This document shows positions 1 to 10,747 of a DNA stretch of 51,855 nucleotides, one piece after another (the first letter of the stretch is position 1; each line of letters starts with the position of its first letter). Source of the stretch: Schizochytrium sp. CCTCC M209059 (taxonomy: Eukaryota > Sar > Bigyra > Thraustochytrida > Thraustochytriidae); NCBI GenBank assembly GCA_000818945.1, contig KN805394.1, positions 93,487 through 145,341 of the forward strand, in the 5' to 3' direction. The translations under genes were made by a program, and so were the position numbers. The notes beneath the pieces were generated by a model. It was not told the origin of the DNA and ran no database searches. It saw only the letters and a program-made list of their open reading frames with translations.

Positions 1-1020
1 GGCGCGACGCTGCGCTGCGCTGCCGTGCTGTGTTTGGGGACTTTCTTTTTGGATGGATGAGCGGATGGATGGGCGGTCTTCGCCACACCCACACACACAT
101 ACACACGGTGGGGCCGGCTGCTATGCTGATCAAAGTCTACGCACGCTCGCTCGCTCGCTCACTGATGCCTACGCTAGGACGTCAACGCACGCACACACGC
201 ACGCACGCACGCACGCACACGCAGGACGGCATTTGCATTTCCCCCTCCTCTTTGTGCTTGGCGCCTCTTGAAGAAGTAATGCGCGGCCTGGCGGCAGGCA
301 GCCTGGAGTCCGTCCATTCGGCCCCCAGAGACAGACCGTGCTGCATTGCAAAGTCCGAGCCCGCTCCCCGCGCACGCGCCGATCCGCATGCAGCCAACCA
401 GCTGCACTGTAGCAGCCAGTCAGGCGGCCCGCACGCCCGAACCGCCGTCGCGGTAGAGCAAGTAGGAGGAGGATAAATGCGCGGCCCAGCCCTCGCTCGG
501 CCTTCCGGATCCCCGCACTACGCCTTCCACAGTGGAGGGAGGGAAGCTTTCGTTGTGCCCTGCGTGCAGACGCGCCGCGCTCGCACGGACGGCGCTGCGC
601 GGGGGCCGGGGGGGAAACGGCGGCGCGAGGCCGCTGAGCTCCTCGCGGAGATGGAAATGAACGAACGTACTAGAAGATTTATGAAATGTGCGCGCCGGCG
701 GACGGAAGTAAGGAAGGAAGTAAGGATGGATGGATGGATGGATGGATGGATGAATGGATGGCCGGCCCGCGGAGGCGGCAGGAAGAGAGTGGAGCGGAGC
801 GGAGGACGGAAGAGAGGAGAGCGATTCGCGGTGAGACGCTCGATTTTTCTTCCTGCAGGCACACAGCACGGCAAGTCCACTCGCGCCAATACCGCCGCCA
901 GGTATAACTAACTGACGAACTGCAGACAGGCAACGGCGTCGCGGCTTTCCGCCCCTTCTGGGCCGCACGCGGGGCGATGGCAACCGACCGACTAACCAAT
1001 GAATGGACGGAAGGATCGAG

Positions 1021-1135
1021 TCATTGATCGATCCATTGTCTGGCTGGCAGGCTGGGTGGATGATCGATCATCCACGGATATCTATCTAACCACCTGACTG
1101 ATCGATCGATCAATGGATCGATCGTTGATAGACCG
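1021..1135. repeat. ATCGAT-rich module with a 20-bp perfect palindrome
   Basis: This short segment is dense in GATCGATC-type words. It contains a perfect 20-bp palindrome at 1056-1075 (GTGGATGATCGATCATCCAC). Similar clusters of ATCGAT words recur in other intergenic tracts of the window, for example near 1739-1762, 4174-4225, 14188-14212, 15036-15106 and 18783-18830. No function can be read from the sequence. Confidence 0.7.
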
Positions 1136-1322
1136 CAAGCCGTGCCCACCAGACGCCCCCGCTGCAGCATCCACTGTGAAGCGTGGGGGGACCTCTTCCG
1201 CACGCCCAACTCTGCTGCGGGGTGCGCGCCCGCCGTCAGCACGTCCAGTCTCGTGGCGCGGCAAAGCGCCGGCCTCTAGCGGTCAGTGAACCCAGGCTCC
1301 ATCTTCAGCTAGCTGCCAGCGC

Positions 1323-1358
<36 letters not shown>

Positions 1359-4052
1359 GGACGTGAAGACAATCAGACAGACAGAGATAGAGCGAGCTCA
1401 GGGCCGTAGGGACTGCTCGCTTCCAACGTGCGGCCTGTCTGGCCTGCGCGGTCTACCTTTTTCCTTTCCTGATTTTCCTCTTCACGATCCTCCGTGTCGT
1501 TACTCCCGGCGCGAGCGAGTGCGGCCGACGGGCCTGTTTTTATCTTTTTCTGCTCTTGCTTGGTCAGTGGCTTCTGCCACGGCCGACGCTGCAAAATCGA
1601 CGCCGCCTCTCCAGCACGATACGTCCCTCCTCTTTCACTGTGGGTCTGCGGAATTCGCGTGCTGGGGCACGTCTGTGATGCCACCGTGGGCCCGCACGAA
1701 GCGGCTACTGTGTGGTCGGCCGACGGCCGATCGCCATCCATCGATCAATGGATCGATCGGTGTAGCCACCGCCTGCGCCGCCTTGCTTGGCCTGCCCGCT
1801 TGCTTCGTCTCGCCGGCCTACGTCCGCTGCGCAGCACGGGGCCGGAAATTCCCGACGCCTGCCATCGCCGCCCGCTTCGTTCCATCCGAGGCCGGCCCGG
1901 GCCGGCCGGCCGGCCACTCGACCAGTCAGCGCTCGCGCCGCTGCTCTCGGTAGCGGAAGGGGCTGACGCGGCGCGTACTTTTGCGGGCTGGTTTGCAGCT
2001 AGCTCCGAGTCGCTGTCGCTGCCTTGCCGTGGCTTACTCATCTCTTAGCAGAAGCCTTCGTCCTCTCTCGCGGAGTCCCCTCTGAGCGTCGTGAGGGGGG
2101 GAAGAGAGAAGGGGCCTCCCGACGCCAACTGCGGCCCGCAGGCGGAGCGGACTCCACGACGGCGGCCGCGGTTCCACTGAGGGGGCCGGGCCGGAGAGAG
2201 AGAGAGTGCCTGGCCGAGGCCACCGCCGGTGGCTGGTTGTGGCCGCAGGCAGAGACACAAGCCGCCACCCACGGTGGGAAGGAACCCAGCCTCTCCTGGC
2301 AGTGGTCGCCGGCCGCGTCAGCTCGGCTCGGCGCATGCTTGCTTCGGTCGGCCGGTCGGAAGGCGCGGCCGCGTGCTTGGCTCGACTCGGCCCGGCCCGC
2401 CGCGCCGCGACGCAACGCGACGCAGACGGCTCAGCGAGGCGGCGGGCGACGAGACACCCTCGGAAGGCGAAAGAGAAGGGCCCGCGGCGGCTGCCCTACA
2501 CAGCCCCCACGGTGTATGACTTCTCCGCGGGAGCAGAGGGAGGTCAAGAATAGGGAATAAGATAAGCTGTGGTTGGCTGATCCTGCATGCTTTGTCGCAG
2601 TTCCGGCTTGTTTCGCGCCGAAGCTCTCTCTTTCTCCTCGGCGAGGGCGGGCGGGAGCAGGCTGCCCGGGCGGGCATCGATACCTTTTGCGCGCCGTCGA
2701 GCCGCAGCCCGTTCCCAGCTGCCTCTGCGCCTTGTCTGCTTGCTGGGTTGCCTGCAGCCTTGCTTTCATGGCCACGCGCCCTTGTTCGAGTGGTCGCGCT
2801 GATTGCGCCTTTCTCGGAGCCAGCCGCAGCGCGAAAGCGAGCAGCCAGGCGACCCGCGTCTCCTTCAAGTTCCCTCCCTCGCGCCGCGTGGCGCGATTCG
2901 CCAAGGAAAAAAGGTTGAAAAGAAAGAAAGAAAGAAAGAAAGAAAGAAAAAAAGAAAGGCTGTTAAAAAAATCTGAAAGAAACTTGAAAGAAATCGGAAA
3001 GTAGAAGGAATGAATGGAAAGGAAGTAAAGTAGAGAATAGACAGAGCGCAAGGAATTGAAAGAACAAGCGAAGAAGCGCCACAAACAGACACAGACAGAC
3101 AAATAGACGTGGGGCCGAGCCCGCTCGAGTGGCTGCAGGCCTGCTTGCGCGCGATCAAAGCGACCGACGCAGACGCGCGGCGGGCTGGGCTCCGGCCAGC
3201 CCAGCACAGTCGCGCTGCAAGCCAGGCCGCCCCGCATCTACGCCGAGGTACTGCGGAGAAGAGGTGGGGGAAGGAGAGAGAGCGAGCGAGCGAGCCCTTT
3301 GCAGAGCCCGCTCCTCATCGCCCGTCCGTCGGCCCGCGCCAGCGAGTCCACGCGCTCGCGCTTGCGCTTGCGCTTGCGGGCGGAAGCAAGGAATCATTGA
3401 TTGAAAGCTTGTATGGCGTCGTGGATTGCGTACGTGGTTTGCGTGCAGGATTGCGCGCGTGCGTGCGTGCGTGCCTCCGAGGCGACAGAGGAGCGTGTGC
3501 GCGGGAACGGCGGTGCGAGAGGGTTCAGGTGACGGCGATCTTGATGTTACCTTGCCTCGTGTCGCCCTTTCTAATATCGTCTCATTTCGCCTTCCTTGCC
3601 GTGCCTTGCCTTGCCGTGCCTTGCCGTGCCTTGCCTTGCGTGCCTTCGCGCTCGCAGAAAGCGCGCGCCGCGCCAGTCAATCCTCGCCGCGTCCGACGTG
3701 CTGGATGGCTGGCTGGCTGTCTTGGCGAGACAAGCATGCATGGTTGGCTGGGATGGATGGCGCGGGAGCGTGCAAAGAAGGGCGAAGGGGCGGGGCGGAG
3801 CTGTGACTCCCCGCGGCTCGCCGCCGCCCGTGGCCCCTCTGGCGCGCCCCCGCGGCCTGGACCTCCGGCGGGGCCTTTCTTCGGCGTTTGCGCCATAACC
3901 ACAGGTTCTAGCTTTTTGCCGAGAAGCAAGAGCTTTCGGTGAGAAGCTAGGTTTGTAGCAGACCCTCGGCGGTGGCGCGTGCTGTGTGCTCGCGCGCGCC
4001 CACACCTACGCGCACAGCACAGCGCAGCACAGGGCGGCTGGCCGTGGATACA

Positions 4053-4053
<1 letters not shown>

Positions 4054-4104
<51 letters not shown>
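4054..4104. repeat. (GGCT)n tetranucleotide array
   Basis: About 12-13 uninterrupted copies of the tetranucleotide CTGG/GGCT. It encodes leucine/alanine/glycine/tryptophan strings in several frames and is not part of a credible gene. Confidence 0.95.
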
Positions 4105-4879
4105 CCCGCCCGCCTTCGCAGTGGCCCACCGCCCTACCTACCTCCCACGGCCACGGTCTCGTGCCCAACGAGTGGTCGATCGATCACTCGATCGGTCGAT
4201 CAATCGATCAACCGACTGATCGAACTAACGAATTATCGAACAAACAAACGCTCGTGCGTCAGGTTTCTCTCGTTCTTTCACTCGTTCATACTTTTATCCT
4301 TTCACTCATCCTTCTTTCTCTCTCTCATTTGTTTATTTTGTTTCAAAATTTCTTTCATCCCTCATTGTTCTGACTGACAAGCCCAGCGAGTAATTCTATT
4401 TACTGCCTAAGGGAGACCCGCCTGCCCACGAACCGCCCCCCGTCGGCTGCGTGAACGCGAACAACGCGACCCAACGCGGCTCAAACACAGCGTTTGCTCA
4501 GAGCGCTGAGCGGCGCGTCCCCGTGACCGGTCGGAACGGAACCCCAAGGGCTCCGGGGGGGCGACAGACGGACAGACAGAGAGGGAAGGGATCTATTGGC
4601 GGAATCAGCGGGCTCGGCGCAGGGGCAGTGATCCACAGTGAGGAGGAAAGCTCTTTGCTTTCTTTCTGCTGTGGTAAGTGCCGCTTTATTCTGTGGGCGC
4701 GGGCGCCGTCTTCTCCGCTCCGTGGGCAGCTGCGGGCACCTTGGACCCATCTCCTCGTTCCCCCCGGCTGCGATTGGACCGCCAAGATGCGCCGAGCTCG
4801 CGCTCTCCAGCATAGCGCAGCACCCTGCGACACACAGCACACGACCCCGGCGCTGCCGTCTGCCCGGCCTGCCAATCGG

Positions 4880-4916
<37 letters not shown>

Positions 4917-5049
4917 TGGCGCGTAATCGCTGGATGGATGCGTATACGTATACATAAGCATGAATCCAACCAGGCAAGTCAAGCCAGTCAACCCACGAAC
5001 GCTCGAGCCAACTTTGCCTTGGCTGGCGCGCCGTGGAGCGCGACGCGGC

Positions 5050-5078
5050 TCCCTCCCTCCCTCCCTCCCTCCCTCCCT
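5050..5078. repeat. (CCCT)n tetranucleotide array
   Basis: About seven copies of CCCT lie directly against the start of the much longer GACA array, forming a compound microsatellite. Confidence 0.95.
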
Positions 5079-5079
5079 C

Positions 5080-5477
<398 letters not shown>

Positions 5478-6180
5478 GGGGGCGAGGGAAGAGCAGTCGG
5501 GTTAGCCGCGAAGGCACGGGCCCTCCGCAGCTGAACTGCTGGCGCCGCCCGAGCTCGAGCCCGCTGTGGGTTCGCAGCGACGTCGCCGCGGAACTTCCCG
5601 ATCCCCGCCCCGACGTGCGCGAAGCGCAGCGAACGCTCGCGCCCGCGCCCCACATTCCTCCCCCCTTTCCCTCCGCAGCTGCGTGCGCTGGGGGTCTTAG
5701 CTGTGGACAGCACGGCACAGCCCAGCACAGCACGGCGCCGCGCGGCGCGGCGCGGCAGTGTTTCCCCTCCCTCCTCTCTCCTTTCTTTCCCCGCGGGTCT
5801 CCGCTCCCCGCTCGTCTCGGCGCGGCTCCCGGGCCGAGGCCGCCTGGCTGCTGTCCCCTCCGCGCGGGGTGCCTCGCGTTTATTCATTCACCCAGGAACC
5901 GCTCACCGGCCGCCCCCCGCCTCCTTCCGAAGCCGCGCGGCGCGGAACGCCCGGAGAAGACCCAGGAACCGCGGCGGGGAGGGAGCGAGGGAGGGAGCGA
6001 GGGAGGGAGGGCGGGGACCTGCCTCTGCCTGCCTGCCTGCCTTTCTGCCTGCCTGCCCCTCACAGCCGCGCTTCACAGGCCGCCGCCTGCGAAGCGGCGC
6101 GGGAGGCCGCCAGGGAGAGCGGGCGGCGGGAAGCGAGTCGAGCGCCGCCTGGCTGGCTCGCTGGCTGGCTGGCTGCCTGT

Positions 6181-6489
6181 TCTTTCTTTTTTCTTTCTTT
6201 TTTCTTTCTTTTTTCTTTCTTTTTTCTTTCTTTTTTCTTTCTTTTTTCTTTCTTTTTTCTTTCTTTTTTCTTTCTTTTTTCTTTCTTTTTTCTTTCTTTT
6301 TTCTTTCTTTTTTCTTTCTTTTTTCTTTCTTTTTTCTTTCTTTTTTCTTTCTTTTTTCTTTCTTTTTTCTTTCTTTTTTCTTTCTTTTTTCTTTCTTTTT
6401 TCTTTCTTTTTTCTTTCTTTTTTCTTTCTTTTTTCTTTCTTTTTTCTTTCTTTTTTCTTTCTTTTTTCTTTCTTTTTTCTTTCTTTCTT
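6181..6489. repeat. 11-bp pyrimidine minisatellite
   Basis: About 27 nearly perfect copies of an 11-bp unit, CTTTCTTTTTT, form a 300-base homopyrimidine tract that ends about 530 bases upstream of the start codon of the glutamine-rich gene. Reading it in any frame gives an 11-residue Phe/Leu/Ser repeat, which is an artefact. Long homopurine-homopyrimidine runs can adopt triplex structures; whether this one does is unknown. Confidence 0.97.
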
Positions 6490-6713
6490 CTTTTTCCTTT
6501 CTTCCCTCCCTGATCGACCGTCGCGGCGCGACAAACAGACAGACGCAAGCAGACTGACAGACGCTAAAACAGACCAACGAGGCAGACTGACAGACGAGGA
6601 AAGAAAAGAGAAAGAGGAACGGAGCGGGGAGGAGAGCAGCAGACCCGAATCAGCCCCGCGTCCAAGCCAGGCAGACCCGCTCCCGCGCCCGACCGACCGC
6701 CAGACCTTGTCTG

Positions 6714-6750
<37 letters not shown>

Positions 6751-7018
6751 GCGTCTGTCTGCACGAGACCAAGCCAGCACGCACGCACGCACGCGCGCCC
6801 CGCCCGCCCGCGCCGGCCGCGTCCACGACGGCAGGGACGCCGCGGACGGAGAGAGAGCGAGAGGGAAGGAAACAGGCAGGAAACGTAAAGAGGCCAGCGT
6901 TAAAGAGCTCGGCGGAACGGCGCCAGTAAAGCGGACAAAAGCTCGCTTAACCGCGGCAGCCAGCCACGGCAAACCTGCAACCTACCCGAGCCTAAGCCAA
7001 CTCTCAAGCACAAGCAAG

Positions 7019-8518
7019 ATGCAGTACCATTATCAAAATATGTTTTCGCACCAGCAGCAGCCCCAGATGGAGCACATGCTCGACAGTCACCACCAACAGC
7101 AGCAGCAGCAGCAGCAACATCATCAACATCAGCACCAGCACCAGGCGCAGCAGCAGCCGCAGCAGAGGTCTCAGCACCAGATGCAGCAGCTGCAGCAGCA
7201 GCAGCAATTCCACCAGCATCTCGAGTCCCTCGGCGCAATGCAGGGCAGCAACAGCGACGACTCCCGCGACTGGGCCGGCGAGTGGGCCGCCCCTCTCGAC
7301 GAGAGCGAGTGGTGGGCATCGAACGAGCATCTGCTGCCCTTTGCTTCCACCATCGAGGACGATCTCAGCGAGGGAACCGCCTGCGTCTCCCAGCCTGTCT
7401 CACCAAAGGACGACATGCTCAGGTATTCCCAATTCGCATCGGACGACAGCATCCAGACCGTCCAACTCGAGGAAGGCTGCAACGTCTACTTTAAGCGCCC
7501 TTTTAACCAGTACCAGCAGCATCAGCACCAGCAACATCACAACCAGCACTCCTACTCGGGCGCGACGCCCGACCTCAGCAACCGGTCACAGCAAGTGGTC
7601 CCCATGTACGCTAATCAGCACCGGACGATGCCCCTGCAAAAGGCGACAGAGGATCGCGCGAACAAGCGCAGGCGGACGCAGTCTTCCGCGTCTAAGCCCA
7701 TCAAGCGCGAAGTCAATATCGAGATTGAGCAACCTGACCTGCCACTTGTTCAAACCCAGAACCAAGCGCAGCAGCAGCAGCTCAAGCAAGAGCATCGTCT
7801 TGTACCCTCGTCAGCCGCCTCGGCGGTGCGACCGAGTTCTCTCAACCAGGTGCATCCCAACGCAATCGATCTCAACCCTCGCGACTTCCAGAGCATCCTG
7901 CGAGCCCTTGGTGCTCACCTCGTCGATGGTGCGTCTAGTGGCCGCCACTGCGTTGACCTCATCGACCCCAAGGTGCTCTCCACTCTCCAGCCGGACGCGC
8001 GCTCTGACCGCATCCGCTTCATTCAGCCGGACAAGACCTTCATCATGAACGCAACCGTGCCTCTCAAGGACCGCCGCCGCTACGATTCCTTTTGCGATCA
8101 GACCCTCGAGACCGGCGAGACGACCTTTTGGTGCGATCAGGGCAACGCGCACTGCATGCTCGACTGCTCAAAGCCTCTGCAAGAATCCGCCATTGATGGC
8201 AAACACGTCAACCCGCGCACCATTCAGGTTGCGCACGCCCTTGCACGCCGCGTCTCAGGTCTTACACAAATGGAGCGACCCATCATCAAAAGTTTCTACT
8301 ATGCGCTCTGCGCCCGACCAAGCTCCAAGTCTAATTTGCGCAAGACCAAGGGCTCGCTCTCGGGCTCCTGGCCTCTTGGTCTTCACAAGCACATTTACGT
8401 GCTCTGCGAACAGTCTGTCGACAACCGTCACAAGATCCTCCCAGGCTCGCAGATTTGGCTCGTCCGCTACTTTGTCAAGGGTAAGCTGCACCCGGAGCTC
8501 GACCGCTTCGTGCTCTAA
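7019..8518 (+). CDS. Glutamine/histidine-rich nuclear protein with a C-terminal CG-1-like domain (paralogue A)
   Basis: The protein has 499 residues in one exon. The ATG at 7019 is chosen because it follows the context CAAGCAAG, also seen before the RNA-binding gene at 47004, and because the frame upstream reads only through repeats. Residues 1-70 and 160-180 are Gln/His-rich. A basic cluster, KRRR, sits at 216-219, followed by IKRE at 228-231, which fits a SUMO-acceptor consensus. Residues 284-488 form the domain shared with the minus-strand gene at 10748-12985; shared motifs include FWCDQGNAH (370-378), NPRTIQVAHALA (398-409), FYYALC (426-431) and LGLHKHIY (453-460). Order and spacing resemble the CG-1 DNA-binding domain of CAMTA factors, but the TIG, ankyrin and IQ parts of CAMTAs are absent. 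A role as a DNA-binding regulator is inference; the nuclear look comes from composition and the basic cluster. Confidence 0.9.
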   Translation: MQYHYQNMFSHQQQPQMEHMLDSHHQQQQQQQQHHQHQHQHQAQQQPQQRSQHQMQQLQQQQQFHQHLESLGAMQGSNSDDSRDWAGEWAAPLDESEWWASNEHLLPFASTIEDDLSEGTACVSQPVSPKDDMLRYSQFASDDSIQTVQLEEGCNVYFKRPFNQYQQHQHQQHHNQHSYSGATPDLSNRSQQVVPMYANQHRTMPLQKATEDRANKRRRTQSSASKPIKREVNIEIEQPDLPLVQTQNQAQQQQLKQEHRLVPSSAASAVRPSSLNQVHPNAIDLNPRDFQSILRALGAHLVDGASSGRHCVDLIDPKVLSTLQPDARSDRIRFIQPDKTFIMNATVPLKDRRRYDSFCDQTLETGETTFWCDQGNAHCMLDCSKPLQESAIDGKHVNPRTIQVAHALARRVSGLTQMERPIIKSFYYALCARPSSKSNLRKTKGSLSGSWPLGLHKHIYVLCEQSVDNRHKILPGSQIWLVRYFVKGKLHPELDRFVL

Positions 8519-10747
8519 GCAGCTTGCGTTCCATCCTCGTTTTCCACTGCCGCCCCGCTTCCCTCTTTTCTGTGTGTCCAAAAGACGGGAGGCGCGGACC
8601 TCGGCAGCCAGCCTTTTCACAAGAAGAAAAAGTGACCATTGCCTCTTTACCTTTTCTCGCGAGCCGCTCAAGCAACATGCATGCAAGTTTGACGCTGCTG
8701 TCAGAATCTTGCTGCATCCTCGTGTGCCTCGCATTCTCCTAAGCGGCGTTGTCGACCCTGCCGGGACGCGTCGCTTATGCACTCACTCCTCCTCCCACTG
8801 CCCTGTGCCTTTTCATACCTACTACAAGTTGAACTACTCTCGAATTGACCCTTTGCACGATGTTTTGAAGAATGTATCAGTTTCAGATTTGATTGTTTAT
8901 TTGTTTGTTTGCAGTGCTTGAATAAGTCTCTTTCTTCCTTGCGTTGTGACAGCCGCGTTTTGCCTTCCATTTGCCTTTGCTATGTCGTTTGAATGATTTG
9001 CAACTAATACTTTGCTAGTTTACTGCAGCTCGGACGAAAAGCGCACTTCCGATCACGGGATCTTCAGTCTCGCAGGGTATGCCATGTTGCTGTGCAAGGC
9101 TCCCTGTCTTCCTTGAACCTGACATGGACTCGTAATGGTGCTGGTTGTGCAAAACGAAGAGCAAGCGTCGCCACCCGAAAGGATCCTACACAAAAGCGTC
9201 GCAAGTCATACGGGATCGCAAAGATACGGCCAATGCGTCACCAAACTAAAAGCCTGGTGAGGTCATAGTTCTCGGATGAAGTTGTTCTCTGTGAACGCGT
9301 CACATATCGGTCAAATTCGGGTCGATGTCGTACATGATGCAGAACCTTTGCGCTTTTGTCTTTATTAACCGAATACATCTTGGCTGGTGCTGTACATGCG
9401 AATTTCCTAGTTGCCGCCTTTCGATAACGTTGTGGGCTTAATTCCGTGCACTTTCAACTTTTCTTCTTTTCAAAAGCTACGCGCTTTTGTCTCGCCCGAG
9501 TGAAATGGCACCGATTCCGTGGATGGTAGAGAAGATTTCCTTTCCTTCTCTCTCATCTCCGTCCAAGTTGGCTCAATTCTGATTCTCTTTGTGAAAGTGA
9601 GCTCTTCCTTCACTTGTCGCACTTCCAATTGAGCTGACTCAATTTTGTTCGTAAAAGGAAGCTCTTGTCGCTTTTCACTCTAATCGAAATGAAAGTACCT
9701 ATTGTCCTGCAGGAGCAAGCCTTCCGCTCACTTCCCATTCCAGACGAACTTGGCTCGATTCAAGTTGTGAAAGTGAGCTCCACGCTTGTCCAGAAGCACG
9801 CCTTGCATCCTTTGCATTTATGGCCCGATCCTGGTCGTGAACGTGAGCTTTACGCTTGTCCTTTCTTAAACAAACTACGCTCACTTTGCGCTTGCTTTGC
9901 TTCAGACACACTGAACTCACGTTTTTCGCTTGTCCTTTTCCCAAAGAAACTGAGCTTGCAGCTTGCTTCGCGTTTTTCCCTTTGCAAACAAATTGAGCTC
10001 ACGTTTTTTACTTGTCCTTTTCCATACAAGTTGAGCTTGCGCTCTCCGCTTGTCCTTTTTGCAGACAAACTGAGCTCACGCTTTCCGCTTGTTCTCTTTC
10101 AAATAAGTTGAGCCTGCAGCTTGCTTCGCGTTTTTCCTTTTCCAAAGAACCTGAGCTCACCTTTTTCGCTTGTCCTTTTCCATACAAGTTGAGCTTGCGC
10201 TTTCCGATTAACCTTTTTTACAAACAAACTGAGCTCGCGCTTTCCGCTTGTCCTGTTTTAAACAATCTGAACTCGCGTTTTGTAAATGCCCTTTTTCCAA
10301 ACGAACTGAGCTTGCAGCTTGCTTCGCGTTTTTCCTTTGCAGACAATCTAAGCTCGCGCTTTCCGCTTGTCCTTTTTTTCAAACAATCTGAGCTCGCGCT
10401 TTCCGCTTGTCCTTTTTTTCAAACAATCTGAGCTCGCGCTTTCCGCTTGTCCTTTCTTTCAAACAAAATGAGCTCACGTTCTTCGCTTGTCTCTCCTCAA
10501 AGGAAGTAGGACCTTGCCATCCCGACCCTCTTCGAGCACAGGACAAGCAGAATTTCGTCGCATAAGTCGCCAACGAGACAAAGCCCATTCGTGCGGCCTT
10601 TCTGCAAGTGTAGACAAGAAAGCAAGAAAAGAAAGAGAATTTAGATGTGAGGGTTGTACTTTTACAGGATAATTGATTGAAGGGGTGAAGACAGGATTGT
10701 TCTTCTTTGTACGAGGGTAAGGTAGTATATGATAAGCCTTGGAGCAA
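8519..10747. other. Convergent intergenic region between the two paralogues
   Basis: This is the space between two facing 3' ends. It is visibly more AT-rich than the tracts upstream of the genes. Bases 8519 to about 9000 probably contain the 3' untranslated region of the plus-strand gene. About 9000-9560 holds nothing I recognise. From about 9560 to 10500 it is a degenerate minisatellite, listed separately. About 10500-10747 should hold the 3' untranslated region of the minus-strand gene. Confidence 0.7.
9560..10500. repeat. Degenerate minisatellite between the paralogues
   Basis: Units of about 40 bases, some lengthened to about 55-60, share the words TGAGCTCGCG, TTTCCGCTTGTCCTTTT and AAACAA. 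The cleanest copies lie at about 10330-10480, where a 40-bp unit is repeated almost exactly; copies further left are progressively diverged. Longer units carry an insert with GCAGCTTGCTTCGCG. Open frames through it give a repetitive Ser/Arg/Phe/Pro/Leu/Val peptide and are not a gene. Confidence 0.9.

Noticed and set aside
5903..6577. Lys/Arg/Glu-rich minus-strand frame
   Set aside because: It is the reverse reading of the 11-bp CTTTCTTTTTT array.
9665..10431. Ser/Phe/Leu-rich frames between the paralogues
   Set aside because: They translate the degenerate minisatellite.
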